Below are positions 12,133-25,191 of a stretch of DNA of 64,000 nt, piece by piece. Source of the DNA: Schistosoma mansoni (taxonomy: Eukaryota > Platyhelminthes > Trematoda > Strigeidida > Schistosomatidae). Both the position numbers and the translations under genes were made by a program. Location of the stretch: contig NW_017386057.1 in the NCBI RefSeq assembly GCF_000237925.1, positions 186,001 to 250,000 on the forward strand, given 5' to 3'. Within the stretch, counting starts at the first letter, position 1. Every line of letters starts with the position of its first letter. The notes beneath the pieces are model-generated. The model worked only from the letters and a program-made list of their open reading frames with translations. It was not told the origin of the DNA and did no database searches.

Positions 12133-14877
12133 CCAAATACTAACTAACAATTCAGAATAAACTTGTTATCTAAAAAGAAAACATTACGTTTACTCATTCA
12201 AGCCTAATGTCACACACACACACAATTTATGAACTATTATTATTCATTGATTTATACTTTGTTTTGTTTTGTTTTTCAAAACATTAGCAATACACATAGA
12301 AACCTTTTACCCCCCCCCCTTGATGATACTAACAAAAAAAAAGGAAAATGCTTTATCCCATTTTAAACAAAATTCAGATGACAACAAGAACAATAAAGAA
12401 TTTCCGGAAATAATTGTGTAAATGATACAATCAGAGAAATTTTATTTTTCAAGTAATCAACCAAAAAATAATGTATCCTAAATAACTTTGAAAAAGAAAG
12501 AAATTGTTCATTTTCTTTTAGTTTATGTTATTATTTTCTAATCATTTCAATGTGTATACATACTTGTATGTATGAGATGAGATCATATTCACTACTACCA
12601 ATAATACTACTACTAATAATAATAATACGATAAGCTATGAATGTTATAGAAAGTCAATTACTGACTGTTCACTTATGTATTTTGTGACTTTGAAAACAAC
12701 AGAAAACAAATATTACTAAAACTTTTCACTTTCAACGCCTTACTTCCTCCTATTTCGTTTTTTTTATTGTTGTTTTTAAATTTCAAAAGTACCATAGATG
12801 TGGGTTTTTTGTTGCCAAAACCGGAGGATTATCTCATTTAATACATGTGTATACTATTATCGATTATTTATCATGATAACAATCAATGTGATTAAAAATG
12901 TCAACATTTATCTTACCTATCTTCTTTTTTTTCTAGACAATATTCTTTTGTGCTTCCATGCTTTTTCTTTTCATTTTAGTTTACTTGTTTAGTCTCTTAC
13001 AATTTTCATTCCCATGAATAATTGATTATTGAAAATGAAAAAAAACCTATTCCCTTCCTTGCATAACCACATGCTTTATACTCTCATATTTTCTTTAAAA
13101 CATTCAAAAGAAATTTTTACGATTATATACGAAGACGAAAAAAAGAAAATACATTTATCATGTAAAACAATCCTTACAAGTTGCTTATTAGTTGATTTGT
13201 ATGTATGTACGTATTCATGAAACATACATTTTCTCATTTAACCATTTCACTCCTTTTAGATAATCTTTTTTCTATCTTATATATTTGTCTTCTATTGCCA
13301 ATCTAGTTGTTGAAAAGTTACTGACGTTTATATTTGAATCATTGATTATTACTAAATTTTCCGTTTGTTTCCTTCTGGATTTGATAAGTAGTTATGTAAT
13401 AGGCTACGGTGTAAGTAAAAAAACTTACTCAAAACTGTTGATGAAATCTTACAATTTCTAAAATAATAATCACCTTTTCTGATCTATTATAAATAAGAAT
13501 AAATTAAATGAACAATGATTAATGGAATCATTTAAATTATTTCAATTCCCCTTTGAAAATTTCTAATTTATCACTAACCTATGAGCATGTTTATTTACTT
13601 ACAGGAGATAAGATCTTTTCTCAACTCTGAATTTCTCCTTTGTTCTTCAAAATAATACTGATAATGCTGATTATGCTTATTATTCTGTTATCCATTACTC
13701 GACAATAACAATAATAGACTCACTCACCATATGTGCTATTTTTTAGCCATTGAAAAAAAGTTAAATTGATTTTACGTTATCTCTGATCTGTTTTTCACAT
13801 TTTTTTCCTCCAGTTTTGTTCTCTCCCTCTTGTTGTCGTAATTTTTCTCATCACTATCGTTGAGTCCATTTCTTTTTTTTAATATCTATTTGTTTCTTAC
13901 AACAGAACTGAAAATGTTTTCTTCTACCTGACCCTATATAAAATTATAATTATTTACTAACACATAATAAATTATGTCCAATCTGAGAGAAAAAACAACC
14001 TGTTTTAAAAAATAAAGTCTGAAAAAATTATATTTATTACTTTCTATTTTAGAATATGAGCTTATTGAAGGGCTATCAGTTTTGTTTTTTGGGTTAATCT
14101 TCAGTATTAAACATGTTCTATCAACTTCATTGGCAGTATGATCCAAATCCTGTTACCAAATGAAAAAGATTTTAACCGACAGGAAGCTCTGAACCTAAAT
14201 TTTGAGCTTATTGTTACTTGTAAGTATGGCTTATTTACAATCTTGAAGCAACTGAAGCTTTCTGTATGATTTGTGACTAAATTATTAAGTATCACTGTCG
14301 GAGATATTATTACTGATCTATTCGAGTCGACATTGAGTTCATGTACAGTTGAAGTATTTTGCACTGGTCGGTTACCGATTAATAACCAATATCATATTTA
14401 TTTATTTCTTAATATTGGTTGAACTCTATAGATCAAATTACTATATGGCCACTACATTATAGATACATCTTGCTGACGTGTGGTAACTAGCATTACGTTT
14501 AGATATAAGTGTTTCGGTTACTGACAAACATCCAATATCAAACATATTGTATGCAATATTGATTCAGTTAGACCAGCGACCACCTCGCAACTTGATCAAT
14601 ACAATTCAACCAACATTCGAAACTGGTCAAGGACGAAATTAATTATTATTAAACGATTGATCGGTACAATGTTTAATAACGTTTCAGTAAACTCTCGAGA
14701 ATTGTACTAGTTAATTCCAACTTTAATTAGGAAGATAATCGATAATGATAGTTCTTGTATATATTGTACAATAACAACCTTATAACAACAATACATTATG
14801 AAAAAATGTCTCATTGGATTTAATTTAAGTTTCTACACACTATTTCCGTATATCATTTCAAATTACCAATACAATAG
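12133..14877. other. AT-rich intergenic stretch, no gene seen
   Basis: Holds a short (CA)n run near 12211 and a run of ten C near 12311; long T- and A-rich tracts follow. The small open frames in it have no recognisable composition or motifs. Confidence 0.5.
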
Positions 14878-15463
14878 TATTGTGACTTTATAAAAGATCG
14901 TCGCCAATTTGTTATGACTTTATAAAAAAAGGACGTATTCCAATTCGTTATTGATTTTATGTCCGGCTTTAATCACGTGAATTATCCACTAATCGAAATA
15001 CGACTTTTCCGATCTTAACACTGACAAATTAATGACGTTCGACCAGTATGAGTAGTCTAGCGTCCTTATTGGTCCCTTTTCCGCCTAGCCTTTCCAATTG
15101 AATCCAGAACACCAATTATAGCTTCTGCTATACGAATCTATGCGAATCATTTATTTCAAGCATACTCGGTTTATATACTAGACAGACAGACCGCATCACA
15201 CCATAAAATTGAAAATAATGTTTATACAAAATCAAGCCAAATGTGACTGTGAACGTGGGAGACAGTAATCAATAAACTGAATATAATTCGGGAGCAGCAA
15301 ATCGTATAATAATAATCCATAGATCAAAATGAAGCTTATAATAAGATGAATATAGATATACACAATCTAGTTACTCAATATTTAAACAACAAGAATATAT
15401 ATATAATAGTTCATTAATAGGTGTCCCGGAAGGTACCCGTATTTATTTCTTCACTAGGATATA
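14878..15463 (+). repeat. LTR-like repeat, same family as 29556-30108
   Basis: About 585 bases that align end to end with 29556-30108: 'tccggctt' then 'atcacgtga' near the start, 'gtgaacgtgggagacagta' in the middle, 'taggtgtcccgga' near the end. Length and TG start suggest a solo LTR. The right border differs from the other copy and no target duplication is seen. Confidence 0.5.
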
Positions 15464-15779
15464 CCAAATAGTACGAAAATCATTCAGTTTTTTTAAAAAT
15501 AAACAGTTCATTTTCTAGTAGGTTTCTTTATTTTCATTTGGTAATTCTACTCTTTTTAAAGCACATGACTTTTCAATTTATACAGTTCTGTATATATAAT
15601 TACTTAGATCATGACAAGTATTTATTTAGGAATGCTAATATATGCAGAATAATTAATTTAATAGATTTATGTAAATCACTTTGTTAAGAATAATATTTAT
15701 CGGGTCAACAATTACATGTTATTGATTAATCAAAAGTTGGTTATTTACTAAGTCAGTATTTTACATTAAGACTAGTATA

Positions 15780-16014
15780 AATTCACATGGTATTGTCTGT
15801 TTGAATCTTCCCATTGATGTTTAGGACTGAAACTGGTCAGTCTCTAATTGGCATATGTACAAACTATGTGTATTGTGTGAAGCGAAAGGTACTGGGTTCG
15901 AGTCCGAGAGTGAACATCAACTCTGAGATGCAGTACACCTAGCTGACGAGTCCCAAATAGGACGAAATGCGCGTCCTAAATTCCACTGCTAGCCACTATC
16001 CATATTTACTTACA
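15780..16014 (+). mobile_element. SINE family A (Sm-alpha type) with 12 bp target duplication
   Basis: Leader beginning AATTCACATGG, a tRNA-like B-box (GGGTTCGAGTCC), then a hammerhead and the tail TAGCCACTATCC. Flanked by a perfect 12 bp direct repeat AAGACTAGTATA (15768-15779 and 16015-16026), so it is one retrotransposition event. The 5' antisense arm found in fuller copies is missing. Confidence 0.85.
15937..15981 (+). ncRNA. Hammerhead ribozyme, SINE family A
   Basis: Core CTGACGA, stem II GTCC/GGAC, GAAA, short stem III and cleavage triplet GTC are all present. Stem I (ACCTAG/CTAAAT) keeps only three pairs, so activity is doubtful. Confidence 0.75.
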
Positions 16015-16019
16015 AAGAC

Positions 16020-16045
16020 TAGTATATATACACATATATATATAC

Positions 16046-16077
<32 letters not shown>

Positions 16078-16078
16078 C
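16020..16078. repeat. TA-rich microsatellite
   Basis: Runs of TA with interspersed CA/GT units next to the SINE; a simple repeat with palindromic character. Confidence 0.8.
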
Positions 16079-16079
16079 C

Positions 16080-18149
16080 AGAAAAACTTGAACGATGAGT
16101 ACATTTATTTAAAAAGATCAGTAAATCAGTAAACATATTTCATTAGCCTTCGTTATTGATAGTAATGCCAAAGTAGATCATAGTCAATATTTCATAGTTT
16201 CATGATCATGGTATAATTATTTTATATTTCATGATAGTTTTAATCAAGGTAATTCTTCATATTTCTAAAACGTTTTGTTTAACCTTCCGAATAAATGAGG
16301 CAAACAAATTTATTCTCTAACTACTTGTCTTTTGAATGTATTATACTGTGAGATTTTAGGAACCATTATCATTTCTAGAAAAAATGACAAGATTTCCATT
16401 TGTAGTTGTCATTTCTTATTAATTCATTAAAGAAACTAAATACGATCCAAAATCTTACCAGTCTTTCATTTTACAAAGAGGAAAAAGGTCAGCTATTTTT
16501 CTTAGTTATATGACGTACCGAAATATACAGGAGGACTGAGTGAATAGGATAGTAACTCAGTTTTTATAGCCACTGTGTAGTCTTATATCAATAAGTCTTT
16601 ATAAAAAGTCTGTTTAGTATGATCAGTGCCGTTTGATCAGAAGTTGCTATCAATGATGAATCGAAGCTGTAATATGAAATAATGATATAGAATCTACATT
16701 TATTTTAATGTGCGAATCGATGAAAGAGCCGAAATATGTTGATAATTACTCTGACATCACTAAAATAATATGTTTACATAACCAAATCATTCAGAAATCA
16801 GTTCAGTTACCTTGTACTAAAATAGAAACGTGAATCCGCTGTCAGTAATGTCTTTTACTCAAAATCTCTATCGTATTTAGAGAAAACAAAAACTATGCTT
16901 CATTAGACAACCAAACTTGATACTAGCGATTTCATCAAACAATGTTCACGCAACACATAGAGAGACGTAATCAGAATGTCCTAATAGAAATAGTCGAATA
17001 TTTTCCCAAATATTTATAAAAGCAAACAAATTCCAATGGATAGATAATAAATACTCATTCTCGTTTATCGATAAACGTAAAGCAGAATCGGTTCATAAAT
17101 CCATTTAAAGACAACCTTTATAATGATTTGTGGAGGTGATCAATGGTGAATACCCAGCTTCATTAGAGTCTTAACTACACATATATTCAAAAAAGTTTGT
17201 ACTTACAATAAACCTACAATGATTATACTAATTCACACTTTTAATATCAAAGGTAATGTAAGTAGTTCTATTTTACCTCATTATACTTGTATTTATTTCA
17301 TAGTTTGATCTTTGTATTTCTCGTATAAATCCATTTTAACAAAAGTAGCGTACGATTAAATCGTTCTAAATCTAATATACCAAAATAACGAATGATTATG
17401 ACGAATGTTATCTTCTCATTACCTCATTTCTAATCTATCATTTTGTAATCGATATTACTAATGTGGAATAATATTCAAGAATTCATATCGATAAACATTC
17501 AAAAATTATACAAAAGGTAATAAGAAATTAATAATGATGGCAGTTATCATGAAGTGATTAAGACCAGAGAGTTAACGAATAGCTTCCGAGAATATTGAAC
17601 AGCATGATTCATCTTGTGCTAGAAAATGTAACCATTTCAGTCTCAGGCTGACCTAAATAAATACAAATCATATCATATAAACCATTGTATAAGTTATTTT
17701 CAACTATAGAATGTTAGATGCCTTAGATCATCCTGTTACATCAACAATGTTATCAGTTGAAGAGAGAAAAACGGCTAGCTGTATCGAATCCATTATTCTG
17801 TAAAGTGACTGATGATATCCAATTTATCTATCAAGATCTTGACATAAAACCAAAAAATTATAAAACTATTTTAAAAAAACCATGTACAAGAAAGAGACAT
17901 CGATGAGGTAGTACTTAAATTAAGATAGTTTTTGTAGTGGTAGCTAAATGTCTTGTCGAAAAAACTCTATGAGATTTGGAATATTGTGTTTAGGTAACAA
18001 AATCAAAGAACCATTGAAAAGAGTCATTTAGATGTATATCTAAAAAATGTTTCTAGGAAATACGATGAAAAGTAGTCTGGTAATCGTAACAAGATACTCT
18101 CTTTTCCATTTTGTGTGGATAAGATTTTAATAAGAATTTATAGCAGAAT
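16080..18149. other. AT-rich stretch, no gene seen
   Basis: No long frame, no recognisable exon, no tRNA. Only short A/T tracts. Confidence 0.4.
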
Positions 18150-18430
18150 TAGGGGAGCACGAAAAAACACATTCTCCTTCAGTTCAACTGGTTTCAGTGT
18201 ACAATATGAAATACTTATTAAACTATTCAAAAGTTGATTATAACTCTTTTGACACCACCGTCAACTGTATTATTGGATTTAAATGTACTTGTGGTAAGAG
18301 GTTTACAAAAGAAATTAAGAAAAGAGCTTCTACAAGGTTTTAAGAATTAGTACTCCTAAGTCTTTACTTGAATGGAAGCATAGTCTTCAAAACTGCAACT
18401 GTTGAAAGTTTGAATTTGTCGAATGACAGT
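18150..18430 (+). mobile_element. Penelope-like element relic (GIY-YIG start)
   Basis: One frame reads NCIIGFKCTCGKRF then K-R-A-S-T-R-F. This resembles the 'VY.F.C.CG..YIGRT.R.L..R' start of PLE GIY-YIG domains, as in the better copy at 22039-22392 (opposite strand). Broken in several places; no other PLE part adjoins it. Confidence 0.5.
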
Positions 18431-18485
18431 TATATCTTTGTTTGTGGACTTAAAATTGAATAAATTTGCTTTTGATTCTGTACGT

Positions 18486-18668
18486 CTCATCACTCACCAC
18501 CCATTGATCTAGAGGTTAAGCATTCATGAGAAACCGAAGGTATTATGTCCTAATTCGGTGTGTGAGGTCTTAGATGCACACTACTGAAGAGTCACATACT
18601 AGGAAAAACAGCCATTGAGTGCTTTCAGGTTTTCAATGATGGTCTAACATTGATCGGTTCTTGATTTC
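18486..18668 (+). mobile_element. SINE family B relic
   Basis: A-box-like 'gatctagaggttaagc', then 'gcacactactgaagagtc' in place of the hammerhead start and 'gtgctttcaggttttcaat' in place of the usual tail. Order matches other family B copies, but the ribozyme core and B-box are decayed; an old copy. Confidence 0.55.
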
Positions 18669-19329
18669 AATGATACTATACATTTGTTTAAAATTTTTCC
18701 AAAAGCTTTAGTTAGCCTTTTTTCAAATTTTTTACTCAGTAATAAGTACAGTGATGAAATTTCTCATGCTGAATAAAATTAAAATGAGTGTAACAAGTTA
18801 TCATAGTTATTAAAACTGAAAAACGAGTTGATAATGTTACATCAACAGTTTATATGAGCTTCAACCTTTATCTTTACTAGACATTGATGACACTAAAATA
18901 TCCCAGATACACAATATGTTCGTAACTTGTTGTTAAACTCATTCATTTATTGTAGGCGATTAGAGTAATCTCTTCTGTTTATTTGACTAAGATAAAATCA
19001 ATATACAAATAAATTCGAATTTAGTGGTCCGCACTTTTGAATTCAGTCAATTTATGATATTAACGTGATTTTCATTGAAGTTTATAAGTAATCCATCCTG
19101 CCAAACTCGATGTAACTAAGTAAAAATAAGTTAATTTTTAGATTAGAATTCAATCGAATTATATCTGACTATCAAACCAAGTAAAGATCTTCAGTCCAGA
19201 TTCTTAAAGGTAATCAACTATCTGAACTGATAAACAACTTAGTTTATCCCACTGGAATCTTCTGTTTACTTAAGTTTAAAAAACACAAATAGATGAATCA
19301 ATTATTATCTAATATATATATTTTTATAT

Positions 19330-19563
19330 ACAGTTGAAATCATGAGTCAATTGAAGCTAGACCACCATGGAAAACCTGGAAGCACTTGACGGCCGTTTCG
19401 TCCTATTGTGAAACGGGATCGTGGATGCGCACTGCTGAGGAGTCCCACAATAGGAAGAAACGCTAATCCAGTGCTTCCAGGTTTTCCATGGTGGTCTAGC
19501 TTCAATTGACTCATGATTTCAACTATATATAAAAATTACTAAAAATCTTCACAAACAACCCCC
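19330..19563 (+). mobile_element. SINE family B, palindromic copy with 21 bp target duplication
   Basis: Two inverted arms of about 55 bases: 'gttgaaatcatgagtcaatt' at the left and its reverse complement at the right, each continuing into CTAGACCACC/GGTGGTCTAG and CCTGGAAGCAC/GTGCTTCCAGG. The left arm holds a partial antisense hammerhead, the right arm a sense one. Ends with the family tail (ATCTTCACAAACAACCCCCC). A 21 bp direct repeat (19309-19329 and 19564-19584, 20 of 21 identical, AT-rich) flanks the unit. Most of the tRNA-like middle is deleted. Confidence 0.8.
19429..19474 (+). ncRNA. Hammerhead-type motif, SINE family B
   Basis: Stem I GCACTG/CAGTGC is perfect and the core CTGAGGA is intact. 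Stem II has GTCC against GGAA and stem III is altered, so this copy is probably inactive. Confidence 0.65.
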
Positions 19564-20040
19564 CTAATATATATATATTTATATGTTCAAAATAAAATAT
19601 ATTTTGAATATTTACAAGATATCTATCATAGTTTTTATTTATGTTTCTCACTAATAAATTAAGCTAATTATTATTTTATAATAAAACTTTTCCTATATTA
19701 TCCATTCTTAAAGAAATGTACTTACTAATGTAAAACATCTCAGGAGTTATTCTGATTACGTTTACTTAGCAACACATACAATAGTTTATCTCGATTTTGT
19801 TTATTTCAATTTATTTAATAATGAATTTAGATTACAGCGAAATCTTTTGGGATATAGAATATCACTTTAAAAAGTATGTCAATATGATAAACATGAAATA
19901 TATAGTTGTCAATAAAACACAAAATGAACAAATCATTAATCCATTCATTACACTAAAACATTAAATCAGAATTAAAAACATATTTAATCTTAATAAATCC
20001 CTTGACAACAAAAAAATTGATTAATTATTTATTAAATAAA

Positions 20041-21057
20041 TTAATCGATTTCATGTGCAGAATATAAATAAACTGAACCATTATCATCTAATATATTTCC
20101 TTGTATAGGATCATAACGTACATGTTTAATATCAACTTCCCATGATTTTATATTATTTTCATCAATATATATTAAATCTGTTTGACAATGTTTATTTTTT
20201 AATTTTCTCAATCCTTCCTTTTCTTTTCTTGTTCGCCGTTTTTGATATTCATTATTAGATTTAAAATGATTAGATGTACTTGGAATGGTTTCAATTATTC
20301 TTTTATCATGATAGAAATCATTATTATGTACATTAGGATATATTTGTAATATTGATTTATAATCATTATCATCTTGAGCACATTGTTGAGTATAATATCG
20401 AGGATTATTATTATTACTATTATTATTATTAGTAGTATTATTATTATCGATTTCTAATATACTACTATTATTTTCTAATGAATTCATTATATTGTTATCA
20501 TTTTTATTATTAGTAGTATATTTTTTATTCATTAAATTTTTTCTATTCAATGTTTTATTAAATGATATTAATTGTTTATTATTTGTTATTACTTCTCTTT
20601 GATTAGAGGGATAATTAATTTGTTTATTTATAGTATATTTCCATATTAATAATTGTGTATCAATAAATTGTATTAATTTTTCTAAATCATAAATATTTTT
20701 TGTTTTAATTATAATAAATTGTTTTTCAATATAATTTTCATCATATAAACCAATTGCAAATTTTAAATTTTTTTGATTAATAATAAAAAATTTTTGTATT
20801 TTATTATAATTAATAGAATTTTCTAAACGATATAACCACCATGATGCATTTTTTAATATTAATGATGTATAAGTTAAAATTAATTTAGTTTTAATTAATT
20901 TTTTAGGTTGTTTCCATGGATTTTTAAAATATTGTTCATAACGATATTGTAATATTGGTAAATTATATTCATCATTAATTTGTAATTCTATATAATTTTC
21001 TATATGTATTGTAATACATAATAATGGTGTAATAGTAGTTAATGAACGTTTATTCAT
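20041..21057 (-). CDS. Uncharacterised protein, PTB/PH-like N-terminus, Asn-rich middle
   Basis: An intronless frame of 338 residues, ATG at 21057, TAA at 20041. Residues ~14-135 alternate hydrophobic strands (C-I-T-I-H-I-E-N-Y-I-E-L), a conserved Trp pair at 73-74 (A-S-W-W), then F-A-I-G-L, F-I-I-I-K-T-K and a helix D-L-E-K-L-I-Q-F-I; the same order occurs in the frames at 37426-38811 and 49795-50823. Residues ~185-225 are mostly Asn/Thr. A basic stretch (~272-286, R-R-T-R-K-E-K-E-G) precedes a C-terminal motif I-K-H-V-R-Y-D-P-I-Q-G-N-I...V-Y-L-Y, shared with 49795-50823. Codon use is extremely AT-rich. The fold is my inference from strand pattern; the function is unknown. Upstream non-coding exons are possible. 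Confidence 0.75.
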   Translation of the reverse strand: MNKRSLTTITPLLCITIHIENYIELQINDEYNLPILQYRYEQYFKNPWKQPKKLIKTKLILTYTSLILKNASWWLYRLENSINYNKIQKFFIINQKNLKFAIGLYDENYIEKQFIIIKTKNIYDLEKLIQFIDTQLLIWKYTINKQINYPSNQREVITNNKQLISFNKTLNRKNLMNKKYTTNNKNDNNIMNSLENNSSILEIDNNNTTNNNNSNNNNPRYYTQQCAQDDNDYKSILQIYPNVHNNDFYHDKRIIETIPSTSNHFKSNNEYQKRRTRKEKEGLRKLKNKHCQTDLIYIDENNIKSWEVDIKHVRYDPIQGNILDDNGSVYLYSAHEID

Positions 21058-21818
21058 TATTATTGTAACTAGATTATTCCTACGTACGTATGAAGTTCCA
21101 CGTTGTAACTGACTGACTGACTGATTGATTGAATGTGATTAGATTATAATTTAAATAATATATACAATCTCATTGTATAGATACATATATGTATATTTAT
21201 ATTACATTTCAATAATAAAAGTAGGATGTTTATTTGAGTTATGGTTTTGGTTTTTTGTTATTGTGGTTATTTGAATAAGAAAAAAAGGAGGGTACAAATT
21301 ATTAAAAATCTAAATTGTGTATATGATTTATTGAATGCTCAAAGTCTTTAAATAAAAATGAATAGTTTAATCATGTTCATATTATCTACATTGAACAAAC
21401 ATGTATAAATTCAATGATCAATATGCATAAATATTGATATTATAGTTTAGAGAGAGAGAAAAAAAAATTTATTTTATTTTTTTCATTCATCTTCTTAATG
21501 ACCAATCAGATAAATAGTGTAAACTGTTTTTTTTCTCGAAATAATAACAAGTGTAACCAATGATTCGATTTAAATCGATTAGTAAAATGTTAGTAAAGTG
21601 AGTTATAGAGTGAAATGAGTAGATACTAATTGTACTATAAAATCTATGTATATATGTATACTTCCTTTGATTATGTATTCAAAGAGAAAATCAAATAATT
21701 GCAATCATTTATCGATTGATTAATTGATTAATTGACTGATTAGTTGAGAAAACGATTTGTATTTTTCATGTAATGAAAAGATATTTTTTTTGAAAAAAAT
21801 GAGAAACATTTCAAATTT
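21058..21818. other. Upstream region of the 20041-21057 gene
   Basis: AT-rich; contains GACT/GATT-type short repeats near 21110 and 21715-21745, and a GAGAGAGA run near 21452. Any promoter of the minus-strand gene should lie here, but no core element can be singled out. Confidence 0.3.
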
Positions 21819-22392
21819 CGATAGTGTAATAAGAAGACGAAGATTATCAGAACTATGTGATATATATTAGCGCAATACATTTCGAACAATCTGATCACAC
21901 ATATACTTGTTAAGAATATTTATATATAAAATAAAAGGTCAACTAGACTGGAAATGAGGGGTAAGAGTAGACAAGGATAATAAAGAAAATAATGTGAAAA
22001 CAATTTGAAACCTAATCACTCTGGGTAATAAGCTAATATTACCAGGGTAGGTTTAAGGAGAGAACAAACTGTTTTTGAATACACAAAGGGGGTTTGAATT
22101 TTTGTATGGCTAAGGCTTCAATAAACCTTAATATGCGCCCTTTTACGCTTTTATACAACACCACAATAGCCGCGTTAAGATCAATCTTATGACCTGTTTC
22201 GATTATATGTTTGGCAATAGAGGATGATGAATGTTTATCCTCTACTCGTATCGGGTCATTTGACTCTATTTGTTTCTGCAACCATTTCGGTACATGTTCA
22301 CACACCCTAATTTTCAGATCACGATTGCTCCTGCCTATGTATGTGTGACCACACACACATTTAAATTGGTAAACGCAGTGGGATGTGACATA
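21819..22392 (-). mobile_element. Penelope-like element 3' end with GIY-YIG domain
   Basis: The frame 22392 to 22039 reads C-V-Y-Q-F-K-C-V-C-G-H-T-Y-I-G-R-S-N-R-D-L, then V-C-E-H, S-S-S-I-A-K-H-I-I-E-T-G-H-K-I-D and F-I-E-A-L-A-I. These are the YIG, Arg, His and Glu elements of a GIY-YIG nuclease in the order seen at the C-terminus of PLE polyproteins. The stop at 22039 is followed by an untranslated tail to about 21819. The reverse transcriptase part is absent: a 5'-truncated copy, the normal outcome of such insertions. Confidence 0.75.
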
Positions 22393-24032
22393 ATGGTTTT
22401 CAACATTTCAAAGATTTGACTATGGATGGTTAATTGAATAAAAATTTTGATTTAACATAGAAAAATTTATTTTTACAAAAACTAACGCATATTCTGAGCC
22501 AAATGGTTTTTTCCATATACCTAATAGGTTCTTAGGGAGAAATATTTTTGGATCTTAAAAATGATATTATTACAAAATGGTATCAGCTGAAAAATATTGA
22601 GGATTGGATGACAATTTTCGATCTAATTTAAGGGCTTCTTATCATTGTATATCCACTTCCAAATACTAGATGAAAATGAGTTTGGAAACATACAAAATAT
22701 TTCTGGCAAATCGTCTATTGTATTAATAGTTGTTTAGTCACCATTGACAGAAGCTGAGAAAGATTGCATTCAGAAATAATTTTCGGTGGGTTCAGTCCAA
22801 ACACAGGTAAGTTAGTAATATACTGAAAGCTTTGAATGAAGACTATAACATTTTACAGACTGAGTGATTATGAGTGACTAGTGTAACGATATCGAGCATA
22901 TTACAAAATCTGTGTATCTTGGGTACGACTGTAGGTGAAAATGTAAGTGATTACTAGTGTGGCACCCCAAACGCGCTTATAAATTGTTCTTCGGCCTAAT
23001 TTTGAAAAGACATTTTCCTTCGAAGTCTACACCTTTAGACTGCACCTATTTGCAGCACAGTAGATATTATTTACTATTTCTCTCTCATATAAAACTATGA
23101 GTACAGGAAAAAATATCTGGCATTTAACTATCAGTTTTCATAACTATCATACTTAATCTTTCAGCCATACATATTATGCATGAATACCAGTTCTTGCATG
23201 TTCGTAGCCAGCAAAATTCATTTCTGAAATATGGATAGGTTTCATTTAGAAAAATCTTCAGGAATCTTCTTCAAATAGTGATGGTAAAAATAACAATCTT
23301 TTATGTGGTATGAGTAGATGGATTATGAATCCTTTTCTCTTGAAAACATAACCATCCCTCATATGTAGACATATACAATATCTTATGAAAGAACCAAAGT
23401 CGAATGTATATTACGCAATGTATGTTTAACTTGCACCACTAGGATCTTGCAAGTTATGGGCTTGTTTAAGTGCTTTCTTGAGTTGTAATACTCTTTCCTA
23501 ATACCATCATACATAGAAAATTTAAATATATTGTTTATTTCATCAAACACCATCTTCCTTATTAATTTAGTGAATACATCATGTAGAATAACAGTAAAAT
23601 AACAATATAACGTTATTAAGCCAACTTTCTTGCTGATCATTTGATCGACTGATAGATTCATAAATAACTCATTTATATTTTTACTGTTAACATGATATCC
23701 ATTTATACATCATTTTATTTGTTTAGTTGTATTTTCTTTATTGAATAACTATATTCCCCAGTTGAGAAAACAAAAGTCACAATAATACAATGGACTTAAA
23801 CAACTGAGCCAAATCTCATGTTTCCTTTTTTGAGGACATCAAAGTAGATAACAGACTTATATTCAGACATAAAAAATTAGACGAGTAGTGAAATTTCAAC
23901 TGTTTACATAATATCAGTTACCAAAGATCAGGTTACACTTGTTGCTTAGAAAATTCAATTTTTAACAGAGTAGTGTGAAGACAAAACTAATCTTATATCA
24001 GTATAGATTTATGGAGATTGTTGAGTATTTGA
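22393..24032. other. AT-rich stretch, no gene seen
   Basis: A small minus-strand frame at 23383-23661 shows no family features, and its hydrophobic pattern is what AT-rich DNA gives by chance. No repeat family recognised. Confidence 0.35.
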
Positions 24033-24195
24033 TTGAATCGATCAACGTTAGGCCACCACTGAAAACCTGAAAGCACTAGACGGCCGTTTGGTCCTATCAT
24101 GAGGCTCCTCAGCAGTGCGCATCCATGACTCCAACACAGGACTCGAATTCTACGGTCTAGAGAGCAAGCGTTTGCGCGCGAGATCTATTACCATC
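24033..24195 (-). mobile_element. SINE family B fragment
   Basis: On the minus strand it reads a tRNA-like A-box and B-box region (GAATTCGAGTCCTG), the hammerhead and the tail GTGGCCTAAC. One arm only; the palindromic partner is missing. Confidence 0.7.
24073..24118 (-). ncRNA. Hammerhead-type motif, SINE family B
   Basis: Core CTGAGGA and a good stem I (GCACTG/TAGTGC with one G-U pair). The conserved GAAA reads CAAA, so the copy should be inactive. Confidence 0.65.
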
Positions 24196-24948
24196 ATTAA
24201 CACTGTAATGTATATTTATATATTGTTCTCGATAGTTATTTATTCTATTCAATTGTATAATTTGATAGCAGACAAAGTTAAACAACAAACTCTTTGTTTA
24301 ACTAGTAATAAAAACCATAAATATTGGTACTGTCTGATCGTTTACGTAATAAAATGCAACACTATGTTTATTATTTATTAGTTTGAATTTGGTCAATAAC
24401 TCTTTAGTTCTATTCATCAAGTTTGAATTTTCCCATGTTCATTTCATAAAGCCTAAACATCAGAAATGTGTCCAAAGAGTTTTAATGTATACAGATAAAC
24501 AGATTTCATATTTAGTATCACATCCATCACTGTATATAAACCAAATTAACTAATTATGAATTATTACTATTGATGTTAAACATTTAGATTATATACCCTA
24601 TAAAGTATTTTCACTCTAATGAATAAAACAAAGATACTATTTATTTCCTATTCACACATTATATAAAATAAAACTATCTAATTATAAAGATGATTTGTAC
24701 TTTTAAAACGAAAAGGAATATTATTTTAAACTGCATTTTTTGGCTTCTAAGAATCTATAAATTTCATCATAGTTAAAAGTACAATCTGTAATATAAATTA
24801 TACCCTACAGTGATACTTATAAATGTCATTAGTTAGACCACAAGTTATTTGTTCTTTTTTTGGAAGGATTAACAACTTTATCTTAATCAGTAGGATATTA
24901 CGACTTAAGATATGAGTTTAGAAATTATTTTTTTAAACTAATTTATAA
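24196..24948. other. AT-rich stretch, no gene seen
   Basis: Nothing beyond short A/T tracts between two SINE copies. Confidence 0.35.
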
Positions 24949-25191
24949 GGTATTTTATATAGTTGAAATCATGAGTCAATTGAGNNNNNNNNNNNNNNNN
25001 NNNNNNNNNNNNNNNNNNNNNNNNNNNNNNNNNNNNNNNNNNNNNNNNNNNNNNNNNNNNNNNNNNNNNNNNNNNNNNNNNNNNNNNNNNNNNNNNNNNN
25101 NNNNNNNNNNNNNNNNNNNNNNNNNNNNNNNNNNNNNNNNNNNNNNNNNNNNNNNNNNNNNNNNNNNNNNNNNNNNNNNNNNNNCCTGGAA

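Noticed and set aside
19330-19563. MITE (DNA transposon) with long terminal inverted repeats
   Set aside because: The 12-21 bp, variable-length duplications, internal pol III boxes and unequal ends fit target-primed retrotransposition, not a cut-and-paste element.
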